Assembly: GCA_003265895.1 (NCBI GenBank)
Contig: QFBS01000007.1
Location: forward strand, 1 to 53,928
Source: Candidatus Marinamargulisbacteria bacterium SCGC AG-410-N11
GTDB taxonomy: Bacteria; Margulisbacteria; Marinamargulisbacteria; GCA-2716485; AG-410-N11
Length of the DNA: 53,928 nucleotides
Reading direction: 5' to 3'
A model generated the notes under the pieces. That model made no database searches, had not been told where the DNA came from, and worked only from the letters and a program-made list of their open reading frames with translations. This document shows, piece by piece, positions 18,690 through 27,457 of the stretch (positions are counted from its first letter, which is position 1; every line of letters starts with the position of its first letter). The position numbers and the translations under genes are program-made.

Positions 18690-19028
18690 TGTGGTAGGAC
18701 AAGCAATCGCTTTAAACATTAAAGAGGAAAGTCCGGACTCCATAGAGTATGATGCCTCTTAACGAGAGGGAAAAGAAATTTTACGGAAAGTGCCGCAGAA
18801 ACTAAACCGCCTAATTTAATTAGGTAAGGGTGAAAAAGTGAGGTAAGAGCTCACTAGGGTCGTTAGTAATAAAGATCTTGGGTAAACCCCATCAGGAGCA
18901 AGATTAAATAGGAAAAGAGAAGCTACTCGCTTCGTTATTATTTTCGGGTAAATCGCTTGAGATTAGTTGTGAAACTAATCCTAGATAAATGATTGCTAAT
19001 ACAGAATCCGGCTTATTATCCTACCACA
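18690..19028 (+). ncRNA. rnpB: RNase P RNA (bacterial type A)
   Basis: This is the catalytic RNA that matures tRNA 5' ends. The terminal P1 stem is a perfect pair of TGTGGTAGGA and TCCTACCACA at the two ends. Inside are the conserved core segments GAGGAAAGTCCGGACTCC (P4 5' part), GGTAAGGGTGAAAAAGTGAG, and ACAGAATCCGGCTTAT (P4 3' part). The overall length of 339 nt and the order of segments fit the ancestral type. A strong promoter starts it. No T-tract terminator is visible before the convergent tkt gene 26 bp downstream. Confidence 0.96.
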
Positions 19029-19054
19029 TGTTATAATTGTTCTAAAAAGTATCT

Positions 19055-21037
19055 TTATACAGTTACTTTTTCACTTTCTAATAACTTTTTAACGATGCTT
19101 TCTTTAGTAAATCCATAGTAATCAGCTAAATCTTTTCCTGGGGCACTTTTACCAAATGATTCTATTGTAAACGAAATTAAATTTTTACCAGTATATTTAT
19201 GCCATCCAAATGATGTTTGAGCTTCAATAACACAATACTTACTTATATCACCTTCTATAACTGAATTTTGATATTCTTGTGATTGTATATCAAATATTTC
19301 GAAAGATGGAATAGAAACAAGTCTTACAGATTTTCCGTAAGCTTCTAGGTTTTGAGTTACTTGATATGCTAAGTTAAGTTCGGATCCTGTTGTAAGAATA
19401 CAATAGTCTATGCTATCTTGTTTTTCTTTAGATACTATATAAGCACCTTTGCTAGATTTTTCAAATGAACTTCCCGGAACGATTGGTAATGACTGTCTAG
19501 ATAAAATTAACGCTGTTGGGCCATTTTCTGTTAATGCCGTATACCAAGCCGATTTCACCTCGTTACTATCGCCAGGTCTTATAACTCTAAGATTTGGAAT
19601 ACAACGTAGTGATGCTAAATGTTCAACGGGTTGATGAGTTGGTCCATCTTCACCTAGAAAAATACTATCATGTGTAAATTGATAAATTACTTTTAAATTC
19701 ATTAAACTAGCTAATCGAATTGCATTTCTCATATAATCTGAGAATGTTAAAAAGGTTCCAACAAATGGTAGTATCATTCCATGAAGGCTCAGTCCCGAAG
19801 CTATGGCAGCCATTGCAAATTCTCTAACGCCATATTTGATATTTCTTGGTAAATATGATTTTTTGGTAATAAAGTCATGATCTTTAATATAAGTAGAGTC
19901 TGAACAAGATAGGTCAGCAGATCCACCATAAATATTGGGTATAATATGTGGCAAGATTTGTATGATTTTATTGGAAGAAGCACGTGATGCCATTGGTTTA
20001 TCTAAAGATAATGTTAACAATTCATCTTTTAAATTATTAACGTTTATTGTTGTAAAATTATTCCACTCTTCAGCTTTCTCAGGGTTTTGAGATAACCATT
20101 CGTTGAATTTTAAATTCCATTGAGTTTCATTATTATTTTGATCATTTAATTTTAATTCAAAAAACTCTTTTACTTTAGGATCAATATAGAATGATTCTTT
20201 AGTACTAATCCCTAACTTTTCTTTTGTTAAACGAACTTCAGATTCACCCATTGCTTTTCCATGAACTTCAGAAGAACCTTCAAGATTTGGAGAACCAAAT
20301 CCTATTTTTGTTTTTGCAATAATAAGTAATGGCTTACTGGAGTTTTCAGAAAGAGAAGATTCAATATCTGTAAAAGAGTGACCATCTATTGTTTTTACAT
20401 TCCAACCATATGATTTAAATCTTTGTTCAACATCTTCACTAAAACATTCTTCTAAAGGCCCATCTAAACAAATATCATTACTATCGTAAATTAAAACAAC
20501 ATTGTTAAGATTTAAATGTCCTGCAAAGGAGCATGCTTCTGAACTAATACCTTCCATCATACAACCATCACCAGCTAGTATATAAACTTTAGATGTTAAT
20601 AAATTAGTTTTTTCTAAATTAAAGCGACTTTCAATTATTTTATTTCCTAAAGCCATTCCTATTCCGGTTGCAATTCCTTGACCTAGAGGTCCTGTTGTTG
20701 TTTCTATTCCAGGTATTTCATTATATTCAGGATGTCCTGCAGTTGGAGAGTGCAGTTGTCTAAATCTTTTTAAATCATCTAGAGAAATATCAAATCCAGC
20801 TAAGTGAAGGCATGAATATAGTAACATGGATCCATGTCCAGCTGATAGTATAAATCTATCTCGATTTAACCAGGATGGATTTTTTGGATTATGATTAAGA
20901 TGCTTTCCATATAGATATGCACCAATTTCTGCACAGCCTAAAGGTAGGCCAGGGTGTCCAGAATTAGCAGCTTCAATAGCATCCATTGATAGACCTCTTA
21001 TTGTATTTGCTATCTTTTGTAATTGTTTAAAATCCAT
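19055..21037 (-). CDS. tkt: transketolase
   Basis: Transketolase is the TDP-dependent two-carbon transferase of the pentose phosphate pathway. The 660 residues have the expected layout: a pyrimidine-contact N-terminus (SGHPGLPLGCAEIG), the TDP/metal motif GDGCMMEGISSEA...NDICLDG, the middle domain GVREFAMAAIASGLSLHG with the catalytic Glu, THDSIFLGEDGPTHQPVEH with the active-site His residues, and the C-terminal domain. The Shine-Dalgarno ggaga lies seven bases upstream of the ATG. It is divergent from the small Cys-rich gene and convergent with rnpB. Confidence 0.97.
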   Translation of the reverse strand: MDFKQLQKIANTIRGLSMDAIEAANSGHPGLPLGCAEIGAYLYGKHLNHNPKNPSWLNRDRFILSAGHGSMLLYSCLHLAGFDISLDDLKRFRQLHSPTAGHPEYNEIPGIETTTGPLGQGIATGIGMALGNKIIESRFNLEKTNLLTSKVYILAGDGCMMEGISSEACSFAGHLNLNNVVLIYDSNDICLDGPLEECFSEDVEQRFKSYGWNVKTIDGHSFTDIESSLSENSSKPLLIIAKTKIGFGSPNLEGSSEVHGKAMGESEVRLTKEKLGISTKESFYIDPKVKEFFELKLNDQNNNETQWNLKFNEWLSQNPEKAEEWNNFTTINVNNLKDELLTLSLDKPMASRASSNKIIQILPHIIPNIYGGSADLSCSDSTYIKDHDFITKKSYLPRNIKYGVREFAMAAIASGLSLHGMILPFVGTFLTFSDYMRNAIRLASLMNLKVIYQFTHDSIFLGEDGPTHQPVEHLASLRCIPNLRVIRPGDSNEVKSAWYTALTENGPTALILSRQSLPIVPGSSFEKSSKGAYIVSKEKQDSIDYCILTTGSELNLAYQVTQNLEAYGKSVRLVSIPSFEIFDIQSQEYQNSVIEGDISKYCVIEAQTSFGWHKYTGKNLISFTIESFGKSAPGKDLADYYGFTKESIVKKLLESEKVTV

Positions 21038-21133
21038 AATTTTCTCCTGATTAATTTATTAACAATACATATTGTAGCAGTATAATAAAATTTATTTAAT
21101 ATATTTCTTAGAAACAACATATTAATAAATTTA

Positions 21134-21149
21134 GTTACAAGATTGTAAC
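21134..21149. promoter_or_regulatory. perfect 7-2-7 palindrome, candidate operator
   Basis: GTTACAAGATTGTAAC is a perfect inverted repeat (GTTACAA, GA, TTGTAAC) in the 188-bp divergent gap between tkt and the Cys-rich small gene, about 75 bp before the latter's start. It is too short and lacks a T-run to be a terminator, so a dimeric-repressor site is the simplest reading. The regulator is unknown. Confidence 0.45.
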
Positions 21150-21225
21150 CTACAATTTACGATATCTTAATTAAAGAATAATGTAACAAAAAGCATAAGT
21201 ATTAATATAAAAAAGGAGATCAAAA

Positions 21226-21432
21226 ATGAGTTGTCAGTATTGTAAAGTAGACCCATGTTTAGATAATCTAGATTTTGTATTAATTAAGTTGTTAAACTGT
21301 TGCAGTTGTACATCTGCAATCGAAAATCGTTCTGGAAATGGCTATGAAATGTTTAAGGTATTAACCACATCTTATTCAAAAGAAGAAATATTTAAGGCTT
21401 TTGACTTTGCGTCAAATGTTATATTAAGATAA
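21226..21432 (+). CDS. small cysteine-rich protein, unknown function
   Basis: This 68-residue protein has seven Cys residues, clustered as CQYC near the start, a single Cys in VDPCLD, and LNCCSCTS in the middle; the C-terminal half is an ordinary helix with none. The paired C-x2-C and CC-x-C pattern suggests metal or Fe-S binding or a redox role, but no family was recognised. A strong Shine-Dalgarno (aaaaggagat) precedes the ATG and a perfect palindrome lies upstream, which supports a real, regulated gene. rsmE follows after 28 bp on the same strand. Confidence 0.7.
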   Translation: MSCQYCKVDPCLDNLDFVLIKLLNCCSCTSAIENRSGNGYEMFKVLTTSYSKEEIFKAFDFASNVILR

Positions 21433-21460
21433 TCCAATCATAAATAACAAGTTCTAAAAT

Positions 21461-22198
21461 ATGAGATATTTTTTTAAACAAAATCAATTTATAGATAACC
21501 AAATTATTTTAAATGAGTATGAGTATCATTATCTTTCCAGAGTTAAGCGTTTAAAAGCAGGAGATCCTTTTGAATTTGTTATCAAGCAAACTTTATTTAT
21601 TGCTGAAGTCTTATCATTTAAAACGAATTATTTAAAAGTCGAAATACTACGTTCAAATAAGGTCGATAATAATGAGATTGAATTAGTATTATTTCAATCT
21701 ATAATTAAAGAGCAAGCATTTTCAACTGTATTATCAACATGTACTCAACTTGGCGTAAGTAAATTTATTCCTGTGATAACCCATAGAAGTATTGTAAAAA
21801 TAAATCCTAATGATTTTGAAAAGAAACGAATTCGATGGGAAAAAATTCTTACACGATCAAGTTCTCAATCTTTTCAAGATATTGAGTCAAGCATGGGCAA
21901 TGTATTATCTATAAGTGACTTCCTAAAGACCTTTACTTTTAAAAATTTCGATATTCTAGTAGTACCTTGGGAAGAAGAGTTATCAAATTCATTACAAACT
22001 GTTTTAGATAAGTATAATAAAAATAATATTAAAAGAGTTGGCGTATTTATTGGCCCTGAAGGTGGCTTAACTAAGAATGAAATTGACCTCCTCAAAGAAA
22101 AAGAGTTTAAAAGTGTATCCTTAGGGAAGCATATTTTAAAATCGGAATCTGCTGGTTTTTATACATTAGCCCAAATTAAATATTTTTTAAATATATAG
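21461..22198 (+). CDS. rsmE: 16S rRNA (uracil-1498-N3)-methyltransferase RsmE
   Basis: This SPOUT-class enzyme methylates U1498 of 16S rRNA. The 245 residues open with a PUA-like domain (MRYFF, HYLSRVKRLKAGD) and continue with the knot fold: FQSIIKEQAFSTVLSTCTQL, RWEKILTRSSSQS, GVFIGPEGGLTKNEIDLL and SLGKHILKSESAGFYTLAQI. These contain the family's SAM-binding GPEGG and the 'LG..IL..E.A' trefoil motif. No strong Shine-Dalgarno is visible at the ATG. Confidence 0.94.
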   Translation: MRYFFKQNQFIDNQIILNEYEYHYLSRVKRLKAGDPFEFVIKQTLFIAEVLSFKTNYLKVEILRSNKVDNNEIELVLFQSIIKEQAFSTVLSTCTQLGVSKFIPVITHRSIVKINPNDFEKKRIRWEKILTRSSSQSFQDIESSMGNVLSISDFLKTFTFKNFDILVVPWEEELSNSLQTVLDKYNKNNIKRVGVFIGPEGGLTKNEIDLLKEKEFKSVSLGKHILKSESAGFYTLAQIKYFLNI

Positions 22199-22200
22199 AA

Positions 22201-23112
22201 TTAAGGTAAAAATCGTTTATACCAGTGTTTTAAAATAATCATCGCATTCCAAGGAATTAATGACAAAATTAAAAGGTACATAACTTCTCGAGGAAAGCAT
22301 TCCATAGCTATTACGATACCCAAAATATTATTCATGATCATATTTGAATTTGCCACTGCTAATTTTTCACCTTTTTTTAACCAAAATACAGAGAAATAAC
22401 TAACAATTTGAAAAATAAAAAGTGCTAAAAATAACATAGCTATTTTTCCTAAATGATCTTGTATATTCAATTTGATAAAGTCTGCTTGTCCGGCAATTAT
22501 AATCATGATCATGACAGATAATAAGGATATTATTATAAAGTTAAAATAATCTTGAAGGCTATGAATAATTCTAGGAAAGATAACTCTCTTCATTATTTTA
22601 GCAATAACAAAGGGAACAAATACAATAAATGAAATGGTTTTTATTAATCTTAAGTAATCGATACCCGCTTCATGATTAAATAAGAATAGAAATATCATCG
22701 GAATCGTTACTGCTGATAATAAATTGGTAACGATTATAATCGTTAGATTTAATGATGTTTTACCTTTCATCATATCCGTGAAAACAGCTGATGAAACACC
22801 GGCAGGTAATGCTGCTAAAAATACAAACCCCATTAATAGTTCAGAATCTAAAAATTTAAAAATAAAATAAGAAAAAAATGGTAATAAAATTAAATTGATG
22901 CAAGAAATATAAACAATTTGCGAAGGCTTTTTTATTTGAGAAAGAATTTCAATAATATCTACTTTTAAAAATAAAAGCCCCATAATAACTGTCAAAATAA
23001 TAATGACAAATCTTTCATAATCTATAATATACGAAGGAAATGCTAAACCTAAGGCTACAGCTATAATTATTAAAACCCAAAAATAACGATCAACATTCTT
23101 GATTAGAGACAT
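22201..23112 (-). CDS. SBF-like (bile acid:Na+ symporter family) membrane transporter
   Basis: The protein is about 303 residues with nine or ten predicted membrane helices. The motif LAALPAGVSSAVFTDMMKGK followed by SLNLTIIIVTNLLSAVTIP matches the conserved core of the BASS/SBF superfamily ('PGG..SN..T...KG...L....T....L...TP'). The C-terminal re-entrant partner is NSNMIMNNILGIVIAM. The ATG at 23112 is preferred to a GTG six bases upstream because gag spacing fits it. The substrate is not predictable: known family members move bile acids, pyruvate, pantothenate or other organic anions. It is convergent with rsmE at a 2-bp gap. Confidence 0.75.
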   Translation of the reverse strand: MSLIKNVDRYFWVLIIIAVALGLAFPSYIIDYERFVIIILTVIMGLLFLKVDIIEILSQIKKPSQIVYISCINLILLPFFSYFIFKFLDSELLMGFVFLAALPAGVSSAVFTDMMKGKTSLNLTIIIVTNLLSAVTIPMIFLFLFNHEAGIDYLRLIKTISFIVFVPFVIAKIMKRVIFPRIIHSLQDYFNFIIISLLSVMIMIIIAGQADFIKLNIQDHLGKIAMLFLALFIFQIVSYFSVFWLKKGEKLAVANSNMIMNNILGIVIAMECFPREVMYLLILSLIPWNAMIILKHWYKRFLP

Positions 23113-23280
23113 ATACACTCTTTTTATTTTATGTTATTTTACTTAATAAACTAATAAATCCAATTATACCTTAAAAATTAGCTAAGTGTAAAATGTAATA
23201 AAATATTATTAATTAATATAATATTGTATTAAAATAGTAAATATAATTAAAATTTAAATAAAAAGTCATAAAGAAAGTTT

Positions 23281-23769
23281 ATGTGTTCAGTGTTAAAACA
23301 ATATAAGTATTTAATATTACTTACAATCAGTTATCTAGTCCTACTAAATGGCATTATCATAGGTCAAGAAGATCCTTATGGAAGAGGGTATGCAGATCAA
23401 GAGTTTATTGATAATGCAGATCAATATGATGATACTGAGGGCGTAAGTACTCAACCAAATAAGTCTAATAATGAAAATTATAAAGAAGAAATAATTATTG
23501 AGAAAGTTAAGAAACCAAAAAAAATATCTAAAGATTTTAAAAAAAATATTAAAGTCAACCAAAAAAAAGTCGGGTTTACGTTTAATCAGATGTCCTCTTA
23601 TGTAAAAAAAGAGCCAGCTGAAAAAGAAGCTTTATCTTTTTCAACAAAAAAAGTAAAAAAAAGAAAGAAAAAGAAATTTATTGTACCTAAAAAAAGATCT
23701 TCAAAAGAAAAAAAGTCCCGTTTAAGTTTTAGTGAACTTGCTAAAAGAGCCGGGAAAAAATCTAAGTAG
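23281..23769 (+). CDS. Lys-rich exported or membrane-anchored protein, unknown function
   Basis: This 162-residue protein has an N-terminal hydrophobic segment (YLILLTISYLVLLNGIIIG) ending before QEDPYGRGYAD, so it is probably secreted or anchored. A short acidic stretch (about 30-55) is followed by a strongly basic C-terminal 100 residues with runs of Lys, including KKVKKRKKKKFIVPKK. It was not recognised; the basic tail could contact DNA, RNA or an anionic envelope polymer. The Shine-Dalgarno is weak (aagaaag). Its stop overlaps the convergent comM by eight bases. Confidence 0.6.
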   Translation: MCSVLKQYKYLILLTISYLVLLNGIIIGQEDPYGRGYADQEFIDNADQYDDTEGVSTQPNKSNNENYKEEIIIEKVKKPKKISKDFKKNIKVNQKKVGFTFNQMSSYVKKEPAEKEALSFSTKKVKKRKKKKFIVPKKRSSKEKKSRLSFSELAKRAGKKSK

Positions 23770-25261
23770 GTTTAAATTTTGTTTGCCTATAGTGTAAGGC
23801 TTCTAATATATGAGTTTCTTGAATGTTTTTACATTGATCTATATCGGCAATAGTCCTAGAAACTCGTAATATTTTGTCATAGGACCTTCCTGTAAGAATA
23901 CCATTATCTAGAGCTTTAATAAGTAAGGATTTTGATGGCTTAGATAGATTACAGAATTTATTTAGTGATAGACTAGTAAGTGCTGCGTTTTTTAATGAAG
24001 GACCATTTCGGTTGTGCTGAAATTTATTTCCTAAATCAATAATTTCTGTCATAGAAGCTGTACTTAAATGATTATTAGTATTTAATAAGACGTCTTCAGT
24101 TTTTAGTCTAGGAATATCTAAAATAATATCAATTCGATCTAGAATAGGGCCAGATAGTTTTTTCCAGTATTTATTTATATCTCTAGAATTACATTTGCAC
24201 TTTTCTTTAGAATCATTTAAGTAACCACAGGGACATGGATTCATAGTGCAGGCTAGTATAAAATTTGATGGAAATTGAATATTGTAAGAAGCCCGACTAA
24301 TAGTAATTAAATTATCTTCTAGTGGTTGCCTTAATACTTCAATAACCTGTTTAGAAAACTCAGGAAATTCATCTAAAAATAAAATTCCATTATTCGCTAA
24401 AGTGATTTCTCCAGGGCTTGGACTTCTACCACCTCCAACCATCCCAGCATAAGAAATAGAGTGATGGGGTGATCTAAAAGGACGAATAGGTGTAATATTG
24501 GATGTTTTAAATGGTTTTGAAATTGTTTCAATTTTAGCTTTTAAAATCGTTTGGTCCTCATCTAATATTGGCATAATTGTAGGTAAACGTTTGATAATCA
24601 TACTTTTTCCTGAACCTGGTGGGCCAACTAATAAAATATTATGAAAACCAGTGGCAACTATTGTCATCACTCGCTTTGCAACCGTTTGACCTTTAACTTC
24701 AGAATAATCTTGTTCAAATTTGGGTAATGAAAAGGATGTTTTTCTAATAGTAATCTGTTTAATAGATTCTATATTTTTAAACTGACTTAAATGTGTAAGA
24801 GGGAATATTTTAATATTATTAATTAATTTTGCTTGATCAATATTAGCCTCAGGTAAATAAATAGATTGGATATTATTTTTTTTTGCCATTTCACAAATAG
24901 CGATAATACCTTTTATTGGTTTTATAGATCCTGATAAGGATAGCTCTCCAACTAATAAGCTATTGTTAGGGAGTGTAATTTGGTTTGTCGCTTCTAAAAT
25001 TGCAGCGGCTATAGGAACATCTAAAAATGAACCTTCTTTTGGTAAGTCAGCAGGTGCTAAATTTATAGTATAAGATTTATTAGCATAGTTAAAACTAGAG
25101 TTTTTAATAGCGGCTTTAATACGACTAGAACTTTCTTTAATAATTGTATCAGGAAGACCTATGATTTTTTCACATGGTAAACCGGTAGATGCATAAACTT
25201 CGATGGTAATCTTGAGCGCATTTAATCCGTATAGAGAAGCACTGTATACTTTGGATATCAT
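23762..25261 (-). CDS. comM: YifB/ComM family Mg-chelatase-like AAA+ ATPase
   Basis: ComM is a hexameric helicase promoting branch migration during natural transformation. The 499-residue product has an N-terminal Lon-S16-like domain (MISKVYSASLYGL, GLPDTIIKES, LVGELSLSGSIKPIKG), the AAA+ domain with Walker A LLVGPPGSGKSM and Walker B GILFLDEFPEF, the family signature SISYAGMVGGGRSPSPGEI and ACTMNPCPCGY, and a C-terminal helical lid (LTGRSYDKILRVSRTIADI). The start at 25261 gives the standard N-terminus; an in-frame ATG 18 bases upstream has no better ribosome site. YifB is also found in organisms not known to be competent. Confidence 0.93.
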   Translation of the reverse strand: MISKVYSASLYGLNALKITIEVYASTGLPCEKIIGLPDTIIKESSSRIKAAIKNSSFNYANKSYTINLAPADLPKEGSFLDVPIAAAILEATNQITLPNNSLLVGELSLSGSIKPIKGIIAICEMAKKNNIQSIYLPEANIDQAKLINNIKIFPLTHLSQFKNIESIKQITIRKTSFSLPKFEQDYSEVKGQTVAKRVMTIVATGFHNILLVGPPGSGKSMIIKRLPTIMPILDEDQTILKAKIETISKPFKTSNITPIRPFRSPHHSISYAGMVGGGRSPSPGEITLANNGILFLDEFPEFSKQVIEVLRQPLEDNLITISRASYNIQFPSNFILACTMNPCPCGYLNDSKEKCKCNSRDINKYWKKLSGPILDRIDIILDIPRLKTEDVLLNTNNHLSTASMTEIIDLGNKFQHNRNGPSLKNAALTSLSLNKFCNLSKPSKSLLIKALDNGILTGRSYDKILRVSRTIADIDQCKNIQETHILEALHYRQTKFKPT

Positions 25262-25433
25262 AGATAAATAGTATAGCATGTTACGTTAGAAAATTGAAAT
25301 AAAAAGAAATATATTACGTTGCCGATCTTTAGATTTATTATATAATTTTTTTCTATGTATTTAACTATTAATATCATTAAAAGTTTTATATAATATTAAG
25401 GTATAAAATTTTAGTTTAATGGAGAGATTAATT

Positions 25434-26111
25434 ATGTTTAAAAAGGTATTAATTTTATGTCTATTACTAATCCTCCTTACAGGATGCGGAAAAAGAAAGT
25501 TAGAGTTAGTTAAATTAGAAACTATTGATAGTATCGCTATTGTCTCGATGCGGTTTAATAGAGAGTTAGTTTCAAAATATAAATCTAAGTTTTCAACAGC
25601 CCTTGAATATGAAGAAAGACAATTTTATACCGATTTTTCAAGAAAAGTTGAAAATGTAGTGAAAAATAATATTGATCTTAAATTTAAAGACATTAAAAAG
25701 TTTGAGAAATCAAAATACTATAAACGGTTAACTAAGAGAAGTGGGTTACATAGAACAGTTTATTATCCAAAGCCATATCGGAGTTTAAACTACAAAGATA
25801 CTAAACGACTATCTCAAATTGCAAGTGATTTAAATGTAGACGCCGTCGCTGTAATTGATTTTTATTACATTCCGTTTGCTTCTAAAATGCCATTTAAAAA
25901 AAAGTATAAGTTTAAGTTAGTATCAAAAATTATAGTTGTAAATCAATATGCAGAAACTGTAGCTAAATATCATATTTCATCACCAAAGTTGAGAGCAAGT
26001 AGAAGTCTAGAAATTGAAAAGACGGGATTTACAGCTGAAACAATGAATTTCTATACAGACTTGATGGAAGCATTTTATGCAAGATTAGAAGATGTTATAA
26101 CATTAAAATAG
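25434..26111 (+). CDS. putative lipoprotein, unknown function
   Basis: The 225-residue protein starts MFKKVLILCLLLILLTGC, a clean lipoprotein signal with lipobox LTGC at Cys 18. The mature region is mixed alpha/beta and basic, with a run DLNVDAVAVIDFYYIPF that reads like a strand in a CsgG/TolB-type or GNA1162-like fold, but the match is too weak to name. The ATG at 25434 is chosen because ggagag lies eight bases upstream; an ATG 15 bases earlier overlaps that site. The dUTPase gene follows after 18 bp. Confidence 0.72.
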   Translation: MFKKVLILCLLLILLTGCGKRKLELVKLETIDSIAIVSMRFNRELVSKYKSKFSTALEYEERQFYTDFSRKVENVVKNNIDLKFKDIKKFEKSKYYKRLTKRSGLHRTVYYPKPYRSLNYKDTKRLSQIASDLNVDAVAVIDFYYIPFASKMPFKKKYKFKLVSKIIVVNQYAETVAKYHISSPKLRASRSLEIEKTGFTAETMNFYTDLMEAFYARLEDVITLK

Positions 26112-26129
26112 AATTTAAGGAGAAAAAAC

Positions 26130-26531
26130 ATGTCTTTAGAAAAAATATTTTTACAACAAATTGAATTAAATAAAAAAATTGAACCAGAGTTATATGAAAA
26201 AATTAAAGATCCTGAAGTACGGCGAAAATGGTTCTTAAATTTTGAGCTAGCCCTAAAACAGGAGTCTGCGGAAGCTATTGATAGCTTGAATTGGAAATGG
26301 TGGAAAAAAGATGAAGAAGATTGGGATAATATAAAAATAGAGTTAGTAGATATGCTTCATTTTTGGGTATCAATGTGTACTGTTGCAGGTCTTTCTGCAG
26401 AAGAAGTTCAAGATTTATATTTTAAAAAAAATAAATTAAATCATAGCCGACAAGAGGAAGGTTATAAAGAAGGAACCTACAATAAATATAAAGATGGTGT
26501 AGAAGATAATAAGCGAGTTGTATTAAAATAA
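26130..26531 (+). CDS. dimeric all-alpha dUTPase (dUTPase_2 / MazG-like)
   Basis: The enzyme hydrolyses dUTP to dUMP and PPi, keeping uracil out of DNA and feeding dTMP synthesis. The 133 residues show the all-alpha family pattern: the metal-binding ExxE (Glu45, Glu48), SLNWKWWKK, the ExxD motif ELVDMLHF (Glu71, Asp74), KKNKLNHSRQEEGYKEGTY and a final EDN. This is the Campylobacter/phage type, unrelated to the trimeric Dut fold. A strong Shine-Dalgarno (aaggag) precedes the ATG. It lies between the lipoprotein and folD, and folD supports the same thymidylate supply. Confidence 0.87.
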   Translation: MSLEKIFLQQIELNKKIEPELYEKIKDPEVRRKWFLNFELALKQESAEAIDSLNWKWWKKDEEDWDNIKIELVDMLHFWVSMCTVAGLSAEEVQDLYFKKNKLNHSRQEEGYKEGTYNKYKDGVEDNKRVVLK

Positions 26532-26556
26532 TAGGGATTGTTAGGAAGGGCTATTG

Positions 26557-27453
26557 ATGCAGACTAAAGTAGAAAAAATATTAGATGGAAACTTTTTAAA
26601 AAAGCAAATTCTTAATGAGCTAAATAAAGAAGTTGATGATTTATATACCCAATTTAATAAAAGACCTGGATTAGCTGTAATTCTAGTAGGCCATAATGCG
26701 GCATCAAAAGTGTATGTTGGAAAAAAAAAGCAAGCATGTGAATTAGTTGGAATTAAGTCATATGAGTATTTACTCCCAGATAATATCGAAGAAGATGAGT
26801 TGATAGAGTTAATAAAATCGTTAAATAAAGATGATAAAATTAATGGTATTTTATTGCAATTACCGTTGCCCAGGCATTTAGAGGAGCAAAAGTTACTACA
26901 TTTAATAGATCCTAAAAAGGACGTAGATGGATTTCATCCCGAAAATGTTGGAAAGTTACTATTAGGATTAGATACCTTTAAGTCTTGTACTCCTTATGGA
27001 ATAGTTACTTTATTAGATTTTTTCAATATTGATACAGAAGGTAAACATGTTGTTATAGTCGGACGAAGTAATATAGTAGGAAAACCTTTAGCTGCAATGC
27101 TTGTTCAAAGATCAAACCCTGGAAACGCAACTGTAACAATTTGTCATTCAAAGTCTAAAAACTTATCAGAAATAACAAAACAAGCGGATATTTTAATTGC
27201 CGCAATAGGTCAGCCTAATTTTATTAAGCAAGATATGGTAAAGCCAGAGACTGTTATCATTGATGTTGGAATAAACCGAGTTGAAGATCCTTTGGAAAAG
27301 GGTAAATATAAGTTGGTGGGCGATGTAGATTTTAAAGATGTGTTTGACAAGTCATCTCAAATTACACCTGTACCTGGAGGAGTCGGAGCATTAACAATTG
27401 CAATGTTAATGAAAAATACCATTCAAGCATTTAAAGAATTAAATAAACTCTAA
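26557..27453 (+). CDS. folD: methylenetetrahydrofolate dehydrogenase / methenyl-THF cyclohydrolase FolD
   Basis: FolD interconverts 5,10-methylene-, methenyl- and 10-formyl-tetrahydrofolate using NADP. The 298 residues include the catalytic Lys/Tyr region SKVYVGKKKQACELVGI, GILLQLPLPRHL, PKKDVDGFHPENVGKL, the nucleotide-binding GRSNIVGKPLAAML and the signature TPVPGGVGALTIAML. The ATG at 26557 has taggaaggg six bases upstream; a TTG directly before it is discarded. It is convergent with the cyclophilin gene at a 4-bp gap. Confidence 0.96.
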   Translation: MQTKVEKILDGNFLKKQILNELNKEVDDLYTQFNKRPGLAVILVGHNAASKVYVGKKKQACELVGIKSYEYLLPDNIEEDELIELIKSLNKDDKINGILLQLPLPRHLEEQKLLHLIDPKKDVDGFHPENVGKLLLGLDTFKSCTPYGIVTLLDFFNIDTEGKHVVIVGRSNIVGKPLAAMLVQRSNPGNATVTICHSKSKNLSEITKQADILIAAIGQPNFIKQDMVKPETVIIDVGINRVEDPLEKGKYKLVGDVDFKDVFDKSSQITPVPGGVGALTIAMLMKNTIQAFKELNKL

Positions 27454-27457
27454 TCAA

